Source: Caldilineaceae bacterium
GTDB taxonomy: Bacteria > Chloroflexota > Anaerolineae > Caldilineales > Caldilineaceae
Length of the DNA stretch: 64,000 nucleotides
NCBI GenBank assembly: GCA_026645575.1
Contig: JAPKMW010000064.1
Coordinates: 1-64,000 of the forward strand
Reading direction: 5' to 3'
Of the stretch, positions 34,053 to 42,841 are shown in pieces (position 1 is the stretch's first letter; each line of letters begins with the position of its first letter). The notes beneath the pieces were generated by a model that did no database searches, was not told where the DNA came from, and worked only from the letters and a program-made list of their open reading frames with translations. Both the position numbers and the translations under genes were made by a program.

Positions 34053-34949
34053 TCACCGCTTACCGAAAAACTGCCGGGCAAAGTCATCCACCGCAGTCGG
34101 CGGAATGCCATAGGTTGCCGCGGTCTTCTGCATATCAATGACTGAATCGGCCATTTCCAACGCCGTCAGTAAGTGACCCATGCCTGGCGGAACCAGGGGA
34201 ATGGGCGCACCGGGTGCAACATAGTGGATAGGTAGTTCCTGACCCACCACCGCACCCACGGCTGTCACCACGTCTGTCCAAGAGGTGGGTGTTGGCCCGG
34301 CGATGAGAATTTCTTGCTGCTGGGCGGCTGGATTGTCCACAGCCACCACCGCATAGGCCGCCACGTCAGCCATGGCGACAAAGGCTTGTTTGCGTGTACC
34401 CGCGCCCACCAATGTCACCGGTTGGCCGGCTTGCAGGGGGATCCCGACGATGACGCCGATCCACAGTTCCATAAACGGCCCCGGCTTGAGGATGGTATAG
34501 GTCAGTCCACTCGCCTTGAGGTACACCTCGCATTGGCCTTTGGCATCGAACAAGGGATTGGGGTGGTTGGGCGCACTGCCCAAGGCCGAGGTGTAGACAA
34601 AGTGGCGCACCCCGGCGGCCTTAGCTGCATCGATTAAGTTTTTCGTGCCCTGTAGATCGACACTGTCAAAGGTATCCTCACCCCCGCGCATGGCGGCATT
34701 GGCCGTGGTGATGACGGTGTCGATGCCCACACAGGCCGTAGCCAGCGACGCCCGATCCTTCAAGTCACCAGCGACCGGCTGCGCGCCCGCGTCAATCAAG
34801 GCTTGCGCCGCCGTTGCCATGCCTTGGGGGGCTAGTGCGACCGAAGGCGAGTTCTGTCGCACCAAGATGCGTACTGCTTTTCCCTGGGCGAGTAGTTGAC
34901 GGGTAATCATGCCGCCGAGAAGGCCGGTCGCACCGACAAGTAGTATCAT
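34053..34949 (-). CDS. NmrA-like NAD(P)-binding protein, copy 1
   Basis: A 298-residue atypical short-chain dehydrogenase. The Rossmann motif GATGLLGGMI stands at the N-terminus, followed by ILVRQNSPS, VITTANAAMRGGEDTFDSVD (in part), VRHFVYTSALG and LKASGLTYTILKPGPFMELW (in part). No clear YxxxK pair, so it may be an isomerase, reductase or redox sensor. It has the same length as copy 3 at 55157-56053 and close similarity. It follows AraC copy 1 by 129 bp. Confidence 0.85.
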   Translation of the reverse strand: MILLVGATGLLGGMITRQLLAQGKAVRILVRQNSPSVALAPQGMATAAQALIDAGAQPVAGDLKDRASLATACVGIDTVITTANAAMRGGEDTFDSVDLQGTKNLIDAAKAAGVRHFVYTSALGSAPNHPNPLFDAKGQCEVYLKASGLTYTILKPGPFMELWIGVIVGIPLQAGQPVTLVGAGTRKQAFVAMADVAAYAVVAVDNPAAQQQEILIAGPTPTSWTDVVTAVGAVVGQELPIHYVAPGAPIPLVPPGMGHLLTALEMADSVIDMQKTAATYGIPPTAVDDFARQFFGKR

Positions 34950-35078
34950 AGGGTTTCTCCGTAGCAGAAAGGTACGTGATGTTGGGTTGGAAAGGTCGTT
35001 ACTGCTTGGCGGTAATGTTGGTCAAGGTGGGCTAGCTGCCCCATTACTGATAGGTCTTTTTTTTGTCGAGTTTCAAGT

Positions 35079-36044
35079 TTAGCACACCGGTAGGCTGTCG
35101 TCTTCCTCATTCTTGCGCGGTTTTTGTCTATTCTTGCGCATTGGGAGTAAAGCGCCAGGGGTCACACCTAAGGTACGTTTAACATGGCGGGTCAGGTGGC
35201 TCTGCCCGGCAAAGCCGACGGCATGAGCCACGGCGCTGATCGAGTGCTGGCCCGCCACCAACAGGGTTTTGGCCTGTTCCACCCTGCACTGCAGCACATA
35301 TTGGTAAGGTGGTAGCCCGGTCGCCTCTTTGAACTTGCGGGCGAAATGATAAGGGCTGAGATGAACCAAGGCGCCCAGTGCTTCGAGGGTAATTTCTTGC
35401 GTCAAGTGTTCATGCACATAGTCACGCACTTGGCGCAGGGCCTCTGCTGACAACCGTCCATTGGTTGATGGCGGCGCCACCGCAAAGACGGCATGGTTGC
35501 GCAACAGGTGGATCGCCAGCGTGCGAAAGAGGCTTTCCAGATAGATCGTTCCCAGCAACCCACCACTCTGCAATTCCCCCAAGATGGCCTGGCCGATGGC
35601 GTGAACCAGCGGATCGGCGTGACCAGTGCGCGGCAAGAACTCCAGGCAAGCGGGGGCATAGTCCACATCTTGTAATGCCGTCTTCTTAGTCAATGCTGGC
35701 GGCAGGCTTAAGATCAGCGCCTCTGCCGTGCCGTCAGCCTCCCATGTCCGCGGTTCGCCACGTGGAATAAGGATTAAATCACCAGGCGTAATTTTTGTAT
35801 GAACCCAGCGCTCCATCTTCATGGATAAGCGTTGCACTGGTCGTAGTTGGATGATCAAGAGATCTTCCACAAAGGCTGGTACGGTGAACGGAAAACTCGT
35901 TGTTAGTTCTTGTCGCCCGCCACAGGCAACAACATCTTCCGGCAACCGCGGCGGTGGCGGATGCAAAGGAACGGCGGTTGGCCCGAACGCATAGGGATCA
36001 ATCTCCGCAAAGGAAGATAAATCAGGGCTAGAGGATGAAAGCAC
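35079..36044 (-). CDS. AraC-family transcriptional regulator, copy 1
   Basis: A 321-residue regulator. The N-terminal cupin-like sensor starts with SFAEIDPYAFGPTAVPLHPP (shared by all three copies) and contains WVHTKITPGDLILIPRGEP. The C-terminal double helix-turn-helix spans about residues 215-312 (LSPYHFARKFKEATGLPPYQ; AVGFAGQSHLTRHVKRTLG). The start is GTG 36044 with AAAGGAAA upstream. The last residues (NRQKPRKNEEDD) differ from the other copies. It follows the SnoaL-like gene by 55 bp, probably in one operon under SARP-type site 2. Confidence 0.9.
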   Translation of the reverse strand: MLSSSSPDLSSFAEIDPYAFGPTAVPLHPPPPRLPEDVVACGGRQELTTSFPFTVPAFVEDLLIIQLRPVQRLSMKMERWVHTKITPGDLILIPRGEPRTWEADGTAEALILSLPPALTKKTALQDVDYAPACLEFLPRTGHADPLVHAIGQAILGELQSGGLLGTIYLESLFRTLAIHLLRNHAVFAVAPPSTNGRLSAEALRQVRDYVHEHLTQEITLEALGALVHLSPYHFARKFKEATGLPPYQYVLQCRVEQAKTLLVAGQHSISAVAHAVGFAGQSHLTRHVKRTLGVTPGALLPMRKNRQKPRKNEEDDSLPVC

Positions 36045-36099
36045 TGGGTTTCCTTTCTCTCTAAAGTCAGGTGTTCCTACGGGACAGGGTATGGGGTGG

Positions 36100-36504
36100 T
36101 TACGTAGGAATGGCGCCGATCTGTTGTAACAACCCCAGTTGATCGTACATCAACCACTCTTCGGCCATCTGGCCATTGGCGATGCGGAAGATGTCGATGC
36201 CGGTAAATTGGACTGGCTTGCCGGTCGCGGGGATGCCGGCAAACGCGCCCTGGTGTGTGCCGCGTCCGGTGTAGCGGATCGCCACTTTATTGCCTTCTGC
36301 CAGCGAATCCTCTACCGTGAAATGGATATCGGGAAAGGCCGTCCCCACGGCGGTCACAAATTGCCGAAAGCCTTCACGCCCAATCGGCTGTCCGTTGCTG
36401 ATCAAGTTGGCGGCAATCAACTCGTCGATCGTCGCAAGCTTGCCTTGGTTCCAGATCTCTTCGACGCGGCGTTGAATGATCTGCTGGTTGGCTGTGGTAG
36501 ACAT
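36100..36504 (-). CDS. SnoaL-like ester cyclase / NTF2-fold protein
   Basis: A 134-residue cone-shaped NTF2-like protein: IQRRVEEIWNQGKLATIDELIA (in part) at the start, FPDIHFTVEDSLAEGNKVAIRYTGRGTHQG (in part), GIDIFRIANGQMAEEWLMYDQLG (in part). Polyketide SnoaL cyclases belong here, but most family members have other or unknown roles. ATG 36504 has AAAGGAA upstream. It is the first gene after SARP-type site 2. A broken relative lies at 33887-34030. Confidence 0.8.
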   Translation of the reverse strand: MSTTANQQIIQRRVEEIWNQGKLATIDELIAANLISNGQPIGREGFRQFVTAVGTAFPDIHFTVEDSLAEGNKVAIRYTGRGTHQGAFAGIPATGKPVQFTGIDIFRIANGQMAEEWLMYDQLGLLQQIGAIPT

Positions 36505-36554
36505 GGTTTTTCCTTTCGTTCCTATTTTGTCAGAAATACATACATTCTCGCTTT

Positions 36555-36585
36555 ACCGTACAATGGTAACGTCCTCATAACGTCC
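36555..36585 (-). promoter_or_regulatory. SARP-type site 2 (GGACGTT direct repeats)
   Basis: Minus-strand GGACGTT at 36585-36579 and 36574-36568, then 7 nt, then TACGGT (36560-36555). The start codon of the SnoaL-like gene is about 50 nt downstream. The geometry is identical to sites at 33997, 41810 and 60770. Confidence 0.7.
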
Positions 36586-36628
36586 GTTACCTAGATGTGC
36601 CGATTTTGAGGAAATTCAGCAGTGTGGG

Positions 36629-36835
36629 TTACATCTCTGCGCATTCACTGGCGACACTCGTTTCTGCATGAAGATACAGAAACGTCAGTAATTCATCAAA
36701 GGTAGTAAAGGTCCAACGCTGACCACTTTGGATATGCTGTAACTCGCCTTGCCACTCATATTCAGTCGGTGAAGAGGCTTCTCTTGTCGACCAGAGCCGG
36801 ATCAAAAATGATGCATAAAAGGTAATAGCAGCCAT
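36629..36835 (-). CDS. Small unknown protein, copy 1
   Basis: A 68-residue protein (MAAITFYASFLIRLWSTREA; WQGELQHIQSGQRWTFTTFD; ELLTFLYLH). Its paralogue at 56083-56301 keeps YASFLIRL, WQGE.QHIQSGQRWTF and ELLTFL.LH. The pattern (beta strands, then a helix) suggests a small compact domain; I cannot name the family. ATG 36835 has gagg 6 nt upstream and begins where the paralogues align. Both copies sit just downstream of a BTAD gene and of a TGTAGACA-type promoter site. Confidence 0.7.
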   Translation of the reverse strand: MAAITFYASFLIRLWSTREASSPTEYEWQGELQHIQSGQRWTFTTFDELLTFLYLHAETSVASECAEM

Positions 36836-36942
36836 GCTGACCTCGCTCCACTGTGAATGTTTGCTAGCGATACTGTAAAACTGATAGACATTACACAAGT
36901 AACTATCCACGACAAGAAATTCTTGTCCTCAACTTGGCTAAG

Positions 36943-36976
36943 AGGGTAGCATGAAGGTGTCTACAAATTGTCTACA
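36943..36976 (-). promoter_or_regulatory. SARP-type site, TGTAGACA class, copy a
   Basis: On the minus strand TGTAGACA occurs at 36976-36969 and 36965-36958, period 11 bp. A -10-like TACCCT lies at 36948-36943. It is in the gap between the end of BTAD regulator 1 and the small unknown gene it should drive. Confidence 0.65.
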
Positions 36977-36997
36977 AATAATTGCGGGCTGTTTGGG

Positions 36998-39900
36998 TTA
37001 CAAATACTTGCCGTCGCGCGCAAGTTGTAACGCCTGTTGAAGGTGGGTTGTGGTGGCAAGCGGTTGTTGCTGCTCCCAGGCCGCAATTGCGGCTTGCAAG
37101 GAATCCAGTAACGGTTGCGGTAACTGTTGTTGATCGGGTCCAAGCATGGCGCGCGCTGCTCCGACAGTATCCGCAAGCCGTCCGCTGGCGAGCGCAATGG
37201 CGAATAGTGGCCAATACACAAGCCATTGGAATGGGTACACATTGCCATGTGTCCATAATTGCAGCGCCGACTGCCCTTCTGTCATGGTTGCTGCCCAGTC
37301 ACCTTCACAGAAGTAGAGCCACGCTTGGCTTGCTCTAGCCACGCCCAAATAGGCGGAACGCTGTTCGGTTTGGGCGACGATCAAGTTACGTTCTGTATAA
37401 AATTTGACCTGCGCTTGGTCCCCTAGCCGGCGATAGGCCACTGCCAAATAGGCTAGACAGCGATCCTGGAGTGGAATATTACCTGTCGCTTCGCCGCCTT
37501 TGAGTGCAATCTGAAACTGCGCAATCGCCGCGCTTGTATCGCCATGCCACAGCAGGCAAAATCCATAACTAAACCGGTTGGATGCACTGTTCAACTGGTC
37601 ATCGGTCTGTTCGGTCAGTGTCATCAGCCTATACACCAACGCTACCGTTTCGGCAGATACACAAAACCGTTCCTGTCTGAGGCGCAATAGTGATAATGAG
37701 TAATAATAGGCGATTTCATTGGCTAGAATCGCCTGTTGCTGTATTGGTTTTTGTAGGTCAGTAAGTAACGTAGACATTGCCGCAAGATCGTTCAAGAAAT
37801 AGTAGACTTCAACTCGAGCAAATTGTAGCCTAAACCAGGTTTGACCTCTTGTCGATGCGGTTATTGACTCAGTGCTGAGTGACGCTGTTTGCAACAGATC
37901 ATCTGCCTCCTGATAAAAGGCCAATGCTTCTAGATAATTCTGGACAGCGCTGCAAGCGTCGCCGATCTTGATCTTTAGCTGTGTCTGCCAAACGATATCA
38001 CTCTGCGGAATGAACTCTTGCGTTTTTGTATAATTCAGCCGCGCCATCGCATGTTGCCCCATAATGACAAACGTATCTGCCAATGCTTCGTAAAGCTGTG
38101 CAATCCTGCGGTGATCTTGCTGTGCCATCGGTAATAAGCCAATCGCACGTTGCAAGTGAGCCATCGCTTCCGCATTAGCAAACATACGCACGGCAACGGC
38201 AGCGGCCTGTTGATAGAAGCGCAATGCCTGGGCCAGTGAGCCACCCTCTTCGTAATGGCGGGCAATCTGTCCACTGACAGCGTCTAGTTCAGCAGTGTGG
38301 ATCGCTTCCAGGGTCTCACCGGCCCGGCGGTGCAACAACCGACGACGCCCGTGGCTGAGACTCTGGTAGATGACGCGGCGCGTAATATCATGGTGGAAAC
38401 AATAGCTATCGGTTTGTTCCTTTAATAGACGGCGCTTTACCAATTCATCCAAGCCGTCCATTGTCTCCATCTCACCCCGGCCTGCAGTATGGTTGATGAG
38501 GGCATAACTAAATTCCAGCCCAAGGACAGCACTTGCCTCTAACACCTGCTGGGCCATCGGACGAAGTCGGCGAAAGCGTCGCATAACCGTGTCAGTTACC
38601 GTTTGTGACAGCGGTATATCCGGTGCATTAGCCAGCACATCCACTGATTTTCCGGACTCGGTGAAGGCTTGTAAAATTTCAAACAGGAAGAAGGCATTCC
38701 CACCGGTCGTTTGATGAAGACGGCGGGTCAGATGGGCGTGGTCACTACCGCTTTTGTCAACTTGTTGGAGGATCTGCCCGATCGCTGGAACTGCCAGTCC
38801 GTCTAGCTCAATTTCGGTGAGGATACCAAGACGGCCGCAACCTTGGCGCACCACTCGCAACTGATCCGGCTCTTCGCTCCGATACGTCCCGATCACCAGC
38901 AAACGTTGGTTGCGCACTCGTTGCCCTAGAAAAGAGAGCCAATCTAGCGTAGCGCTGTCGGCCCAGTGCAGATCATCCAGACAGAGTAGCACCGGCCGTT
39001 CACCGGCAGCGATTGCCAGTAGGAGGCGACAGAGCGCCTCGAAGAGGCGGGTGCGCGCTTGGGCCGGGTCAGTCGGCAATGGTTGCGCTAAATCAGGATA
39101 GAGCGTACGCAATTCGGGCAAGAGCAGCGATGCCTCGGCCAGCCAGATCGGCTCAATGGTAAGGGTTATGCCAGCCAGATAGATACCATGGCGCAGTGCT
39201 TGGGTAATGGCATGATAGGGTAATGTCTGCTCCGTGGGTTGTTCCGTGCCGGCCAGGACGATCGCTTCACAAGCCACCTGCTGGGCAAATTCCTGAAGCA
39301 GCCGCGATTTACCTACGCCAGCTTCACCGGTGATGAGTACAACCTGCCCTTGCCCTTGGCGTACTTTGTCAAAACTTTGTGAAAGTTGCGCAAGCGTATG
39401 CGCCCGCCCCACCAGTGTTGTGTCAAATCCAGGCAACGTTGACCACACCAGCGCCGGGGATCCCTGGTGGACAGGGGGCGGTTGGTAGCTCAACGCGGCC
39501 ATGTAGGCCGCGCGTGTCTCCGGTAGCGGATCAACCCCTAGTTCGCGCTCTAGAACAGCAACACAAGTCTCATACTGCCGCAGGGCCGCACCCCGGTCGC
39601 CACTGGCCGCGTAACATTCGATCAGCCGGCGGTGGATCGTCTCGGCTAGATCGTCATGGGCCAGGTAGCGCTGGGCATAGGTGATGGCTGTGTGATAGTC
39701 AGGGGCCGTGGCGGTCAGATCAATCAGCCGCGCCAACGCTTGGAGATAGTGCTGCTCAAAGAACTGGCGCTGGTGGCCGGCCCAGCTTTCAAACTCAGGG
39801 CTATCGGCCAGGATGAAGCCATCCAAAAAGGCACCCCGGTAAAGATTTACACTTGTTTGGAGCGTCTCAATCGTGGGCGATAAGCAGCCCTGCTGGACAA

Positions 39901-40222
39901 AGGTGGCTGCGTCTGACCAAACCCGCTGCGGATCGAGCCGTACATCCACACTTGAGACAACAAGTAGATCAGGTTGCGGCAGTGCGCGCCGGAGATGGGT
40001 CAGCACTTTGGTCAAATTGCGTCGCGCTACGGTATCGGGCTGGTCGGGCCAGAAGAGAAAGCAGAGATAATCGCGGGAGAGAGGCTTCAACGCAGCCGCA
40101 AGGCGACAGAAGAGGGCGCGAGTTTGACGACGCGATAAATCAACTCCCTGATCCGCCCAGGTAATCTTCAGAGAACCAAATAGGTGAACGCGCAGTGTAG
40201 CGATTGGTTGCTCCTGATCCAT
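36998..40222 (-). CDS. BTAD/SARP-type regulator with STAND ATPase and TPR, copy 1
   Basis: A 1074-residue regulator of the AfsR-like design. Residues about 8-95 are an OmpR-type winged helix (LRVHLFGSLKITW; RRNLTKVLTHLRRALP). About 100-250 is the bacterial transcriptional activation domain (FLDGFILADSPEFESWAGHQ; ELGVDPLPETRAAY). A STAND/AAA ATPase has Walker A GEAGVGKSRLL near 303 and Walker B LLCLDDLHWAD. The rest is TPR-like. SARPs bind 11-bp-period direct repeats, and such repeats flank this gene. ATG 40222 is chosen by alignment with copy 2. It lies 131 bp after an LLM gene. Confidence 0.9.
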   Translation of the reverse strand: MDQEQPIATLRVHLFGSLKITWADQGVDLSRRQTRALFCRLAAALKPLSRDYLCFLFWPDQPDTVARRNLTKVLTHLRRALPQPDLLVVSSVDVRLDPQRVWSDAATFVQQGCLSPTIETLQTSVNLYRGAFLDGFILADSPEFESWAGHQRQFFEQHYLQALARLIDLTATAPDYHTAITYAQRYLAHDDLAETIHRRLIECYAASGDRGAALRQYETCVAVLERELGVDPLPETRAAYMAALSYQPPPVHQGSPALVWSTLPGFDTTLVGRAHTLAQLSQSFDKVRQGQGQVVLITGEAGVGKSRLLQEFAQQVACEAIVLAGTEQPTEQTLPYHAITQALRHGIYLAGITLTIEPIWLAEASLLLPELRTLYPDLAQPLPTDPAQARTRLFEALCRLLLAIAAGERPVLLCLDDLHWADSATLDWLSFLGQRVRNQRLLVIGTYRSEEPDQLRVVRQGCGRLGILTEIELDGLAVPAIGQILQQVDKSGSDHAHLTRRLHQTTGGNAFFLFEILQAFTESGKSVDVLANAPDIPLSQTVTDTVMRRFRRLRPMAQQVLEASAVLGLEFSYALINHTAGRGEMETMDGLDELVKRRLLKEQTDSYCFHHDITRRVIYQSLSHGRRRLLHRRAGETLEAIHTAELDAVSGQIARHYEEGGSLAQALRFYQQAAAVAVRMFANAEAMAHLQRAIGLLPMAQQDHRRIAQLYEALADTFVIMGQHAMARLNYTKTQEFIPQSDIVWQTQLKIKIGDACSAVQNYLEALAFYQEADDLLQTASLSTESITASTRGQTWFRLQFARVEVYYFLNDLAAMSTLLTDLQKPIQQQAILANEIAYYYSLSLLRLRQERFCVSAETVALVYRLMTLTEQTDDQLNSASNRFSYGFCLLWHGDTSAAIAQFQIALKGGEATGNIPLQDRCLAYLAVAYRRLGDQAQVKFYTERNLIVAQTEQRSAYLGVARASQAWLYFCEGDWAATMTEGQSALQLWTHGNVYPFQWLVYWPLFAIALASGRLADTVGAARAMLGPDQQQLPQPLLDSLQAAIAAWEQQQPLATTTHLQQALQLARDGKYL

Positions 40223-40353
40223 TACCTCGGGAGTAAAGATCACAGGGTGAATCAATTAACCGGTTAGCCGCAATCAAACGTGTTTCCATTTTATCATACT
40301 CATCTGGTTGTTGTCGAACGTGGTTTTCGGAAAACAGCGGTATAGCGCGATGA

Positions 40354-41343
40354 TCATAACCCTGGTTCGTTGAAGTGTGGCATGACTTCTTGGGCGATCA
40401 ACCGCAACCCTTCCAGATCATTGGCATTGTTCCATTGTATAATGAACTCTTCAACGCCGGCGTCAGCGTAGGGACGAAGGCGCGCAATTGCTTCTTCGGG
40501 TGTGGCCACAATGACGTTATACGACGCACCGGCTCGTTCAAAAATGGGCGTAAAGATTTGCTCCATTTGGGAAAGCTGTTCCTGCAGAGGCAGGGCGGCC
40601 AGGTGCGGCAGGCTTTTGTAAAGCGCACCGAGCCGCTGCTTGATCTCGTCCTCATTGCGGCCACAGAACACCGGTAGAAACGCCGTCCGTTTGACATCAC
40701 TGGGTTGGCGTCCAACTTGGTGCAGCAGAGCATCAAGCTGGGTAGAGCGTTCTTTGAAGGTCGCGGCGGAGAGGTTATTGGCATTCCAGATATTCGCATA
40801 ACGCGCCACCAGTGGCATTATGCGCTGTGGGCCGTTGCCGCCGATGAGAATGGGGAGGCTGGCCGGTCGTTGCGGCAGTTGCGCCTCCTGTAGCTGAAAA
40901 AAGCGGCCGACCAAGGTCACTGGTTCCTCACTGCGCAAGAGGCTGGTGATCACCTGCAAGCCCTCTTCAAAGCGGTCTGCGCGGGTGGCCTTGCTGCCTA
41001 GATCATAGCCCCACCGCTGATGTTCTTGTTCAGTCCAACCGGTACCCAGCCCTAAAATCATGCGACCGCCGCTCAATTCATGGAGGGCGATGGCCTGCCG
41101 CACCAGAATCCTGGGATCACGAATAGAGAGGGGCGAGACTAGCGAACTGAAGTGCAGCCGTTTGGTCTGTGTTGCCAGGTAGGTCAACCCGACGATCAGT
41201 TCCATTTCCGCTTGCCCGTGGGGAAAGTGATCGGTCAGATATAAACCGGCAAAGCCAAGTTCCTCGACTTCGTGCATGAATTGCCGCCAGAGTGACCAGG
41301 TCAAGCCGTGGGTGCCTTCAATGGAAACTGAGAATTGAACCAT
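40354..41343 (-). CDS. LLM-class F420-dependent oxidoreductase
   Basis: A 329-residue luciferase-like TIM barrel resembling the TIGR03560 (Rv1855c) group: FSVSIEGTHGLTWSLWRQF, GLYLTDHF, GRMILGLGTGWTEQEHQRWG (in part) and SLPILIGGNGPQRIMPLVAR. It probably transfers hydride from F420H2 or FMNH2; substrate unknown. ATG 41343 is set by AGGAG 8 nt upstream; the frame is open further upstream through a repeat. It stands between the small DUF gene and BTAD regulator 1. Confidence 0.85.
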   Translation of the reverse strand: MVQFSVSIEGTHGLTWSLWRQFMHEVEELGFAGLYLTDHFPHGQAEMELIVGLTYLATQTKRLHFSSLVSPLSIRDPRILVRQAIALHELSGGRMILGLGTGWTEQEHQRWGYDLGSKATRADRFEEGLQVITSLLRSEEPVTLVGRFFQLQEAQLPQRPASLPILIGGNGPQRIMPLVARYANIWNANNLSAATFKERSTQLDALLHQVGRQPSDVKRTAFLPVFCGRNEDEIKQRLGALYKSLPHLAALPLQEQLSQMEQIFTPIFERAGASYNVIVATPEEAIARLRPYADAGVEEFIIQWNNANDLEGLRLIAQEVMPHFNEPGL

Positions 41344-41370
41344 TTGTCTACTCCTGTAAATTGTCGCGTA

Positions 41371-41419
41371 GTCGTGAGGTCGCGTAAGTCGTGTCGTCCA
41401 GACCACGCGACCTCACGAC
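41371..41419. repeat. Palindromic element gtcgtgaggtcgcgt
   Basis: Perfect 15-bp arms (41371-41385 / 41405-41419), loop 19 nt, between two co-oriented genes. Similar gtcgcgtagtc words occur at about 12305-12350 upstream of the aminotransferase fusion, so it is dispersed. Confidence 0.55.
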
Positions 41420-41457
41420 TGCTTTTCATCACTATCGACGCCGTGTGGAACGATGGA

Positions 41458-41766
41458 TTAGCTGAGATCGAGTTCTTTCAGCAGGCGCAATTCTGAGCGG
41501 CCGGGCACAATCATGGCCAGGAATTCAGCTTGCACCCCGTCCCCGCCATGTTCGGCGTAGGCCCGCTCTGTTAAATGGTTTGGCACACCTTCTGTCTCTA
41601 CTTCGATCAGCACTTGGTGAATGCTGCCATAGACGGTGATGTAGCGTTTAGGTGGCTGGTAGTTCGGATTCTGCTGCTTGCGCTCTTGGTCGCGTTGGCG
41701 AAACCAGGCGTTTAACGCCGGCAGTTTGCCCGGCATTACTTCGTGGCTGAGTATCATTTTGTACAT
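41458..41766 (-). CDS. Small conserved protein, probably dimeric alpha-beta barrel
   Basis: A 102-residue protein (MYKMILSHEVMPGKLPALNA; YITVYGSIHQVLIEVETEGV). The beta-alpha-beta order and the phrase KLPALNAWFRQRDQ are like NIPSNAP/ABM monooxygenase-type proteins, but the family call is tentative. ATG 41766 has a perfect AAGGAGG 6 nt upstream. It is the first gene after SARP-type site 3, ahead of an LLM gene and BTAD regulator 1. Confidence 0.65.
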   Translation of the reverse strand: MYKMILSHEVMPGKLPALNAWFRQRDQERKQQNPNYQPPKRYITVYGSIHQVLIEVETEGVPNHLTERAYAEHGGDGVQAEFLAMIVPGRSELRLLKELDLS

Positions 41767-41809
41767 GGTTCCTCCTTTGTCAATGGTTTTGAACAATGCC
41801 CATGATGGC

Positions 41810-41840
41810 AGGGTACAGCAGCAACGTCCTCAAAACGTCC
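41810..41840 (-). promoter_or_regulatory. SARP-type site 3 (GGACGTT direct repeats)
   Basis: Minus-strand GGACGTT at 41840-41834 and 41829-41823, then 7 nt, then TACCCT (41815-41810). The start codon of the next gene is 43 nt downstream. The downstream run includes an LLM gene and BTAD regulator 1. Confidence 0.7.
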
Positions 41841-41902
41841 TCAACGGAAGATGAAGGTATCGTAGGATCTACCGAATCAATTTCCTGAACAAGAGACAAG
41901 AG

Positions 41903-41976
41903 TTTCACCGCAAAGACGCGAAGAACGCAAAGGTTGCTTTCGTTTTCTTTGTGCTCTTCGCGTCTTTGCGGTGAAA
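41903..41976. repeat. 30-bp palindromic element
   Basis: Arms 41903-41932 / 41947-41976 with two mismatches, loop 14 nt, built of ttcaccgcaaagacgcgaag words. It lies just after the alpha/beta hydrolase gene and just upstream of SARP-type site 3. Could terminate hydrolase transcription. Confidence 0.6.
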
Positions 41977-41998
41977 TCTTGATTCTGGCTTATCCAGG

Positions 41999-42670
41999 TT
42001 ACGCCAGTTCAAGCAGCAACTCGGCCAGTGCCTGCGGGTCAGTTTCTGGCGCAATGTGATCAACCGCCAGTTCGCGATAGCGCCACCCTTCGGCTTGGAC
42101 GTTTTGCGCGATCTGGGCGAAGACGGGCGCGAACGGAAATGAACTCGCCGTAAACAGCACATAGGTGCGTGGCAACTGGGCGGCAACCGGATGGGTGAGG
42201 GCAAGCGGATCTTGCAGACTTTTGAGGGGATGGGGCAACTTGCGCGGGTGGGGCGGATCGTGTGGCACTTGCCAGCCGTCGCCGACCTGTCGGGCCGCTT
42301 CTTCAAAGTAGGGCATAAAGGCCGGGGCTAGATCGCCAGCGGATTGACCGTTTTTTGGCACAAGGGCATCCAGGTAGATCAGTTGGCCGATCCGTTCGGG
42401 TACAACTTCCGCCACCCCCGTGATCACCATGCCGCCATAGCTGTGACCGACCAGCGTCACCTCCTGCAAATCTTCGTGGAATAACACGTTGACAATATCT
42501 TGTACGTGCGTATCCAGGCCAACGTCTCGATGGCCCAAATGCACCCGTTCGCCTAGCCCAGTGAGGGTTGGCGTAAACACTTCATAACCGGCGGAGCGCA
42601 GCACCCTGGCAATATCACGCAAATACCAGCCGCCGACCCACGCACCATGCACAAGGACAAATGGTTTCAT
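41999..42670 (-). CDS. Alpha/beta-fold hydrolase (EstC-like)
   Basis: A 223-residue hydrolase of the plant-methylesterase/EstC type. Opening FVLVHGAWVGGWYLRDIA; nucleophile Ser in VGHSYGGMV (about residue 82); the acid may be Asp in YLDALVP; His in VDHIAPETDPQALAELL. No signal peptide, so cytoplasmic. It would cleave an ester or similar bond. Residues about 138-150 (HDPPHPRKLPHP) are an unusual His/Pro stretch. ATG 42670 has ggag upstream. Confidence 0.85.
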   Translation of the reverse strand: MKPFVLVHGAWVGGWYLRDIARVLRSAGYEVFTPTLTGLGERVHLGHRDVGLDTHVQDIVNVLFHEDLQEVTLVGHSYGGMVITGVAEVVPERIGQLIYLDALVPKNGQSAGDLAPAFMPYFEEAARQVGDGWQVPHDPPHPRKLPHPLKSLQDPLALTHPVAAQLPRTYVLFTASSFPFAPVFAQIAQNVQAEGWRYRELAVDHIAPETDPQALAELLLELA

Positions 42671-42743
42671 ATCGTTTCTCTCCGTTCCTTCAATTTGTTT
42701 TAAGCTGTTTTATCGCTTACGCAGCCATGTTGTGCGGGGCCGG

Positions 42744-42815
42744 GCAGACCTCCGGGAAGGGGCCGGAACCGACAACATTGACAAAACGACGATTGGCCCC
42801 TTCCCGGAGGTCTGC
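42744..42815. repeat. Palindromic element, CTTCCCGGA family, copy 1
   Basis: Perfect 21-bp arms gcagacctccgggaaggggc(c) (42744-42764) and its complement (42795-42815), loop 30 nt. The core ccgggaagg/ccttcccgg recurs at 52365-52423. Between the PanE-like and hydrolase genes. Confidence 0.65.
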
Positions 42816-42841
42816 TCTGTCCTCGTGCGTAAGCCCTCTGT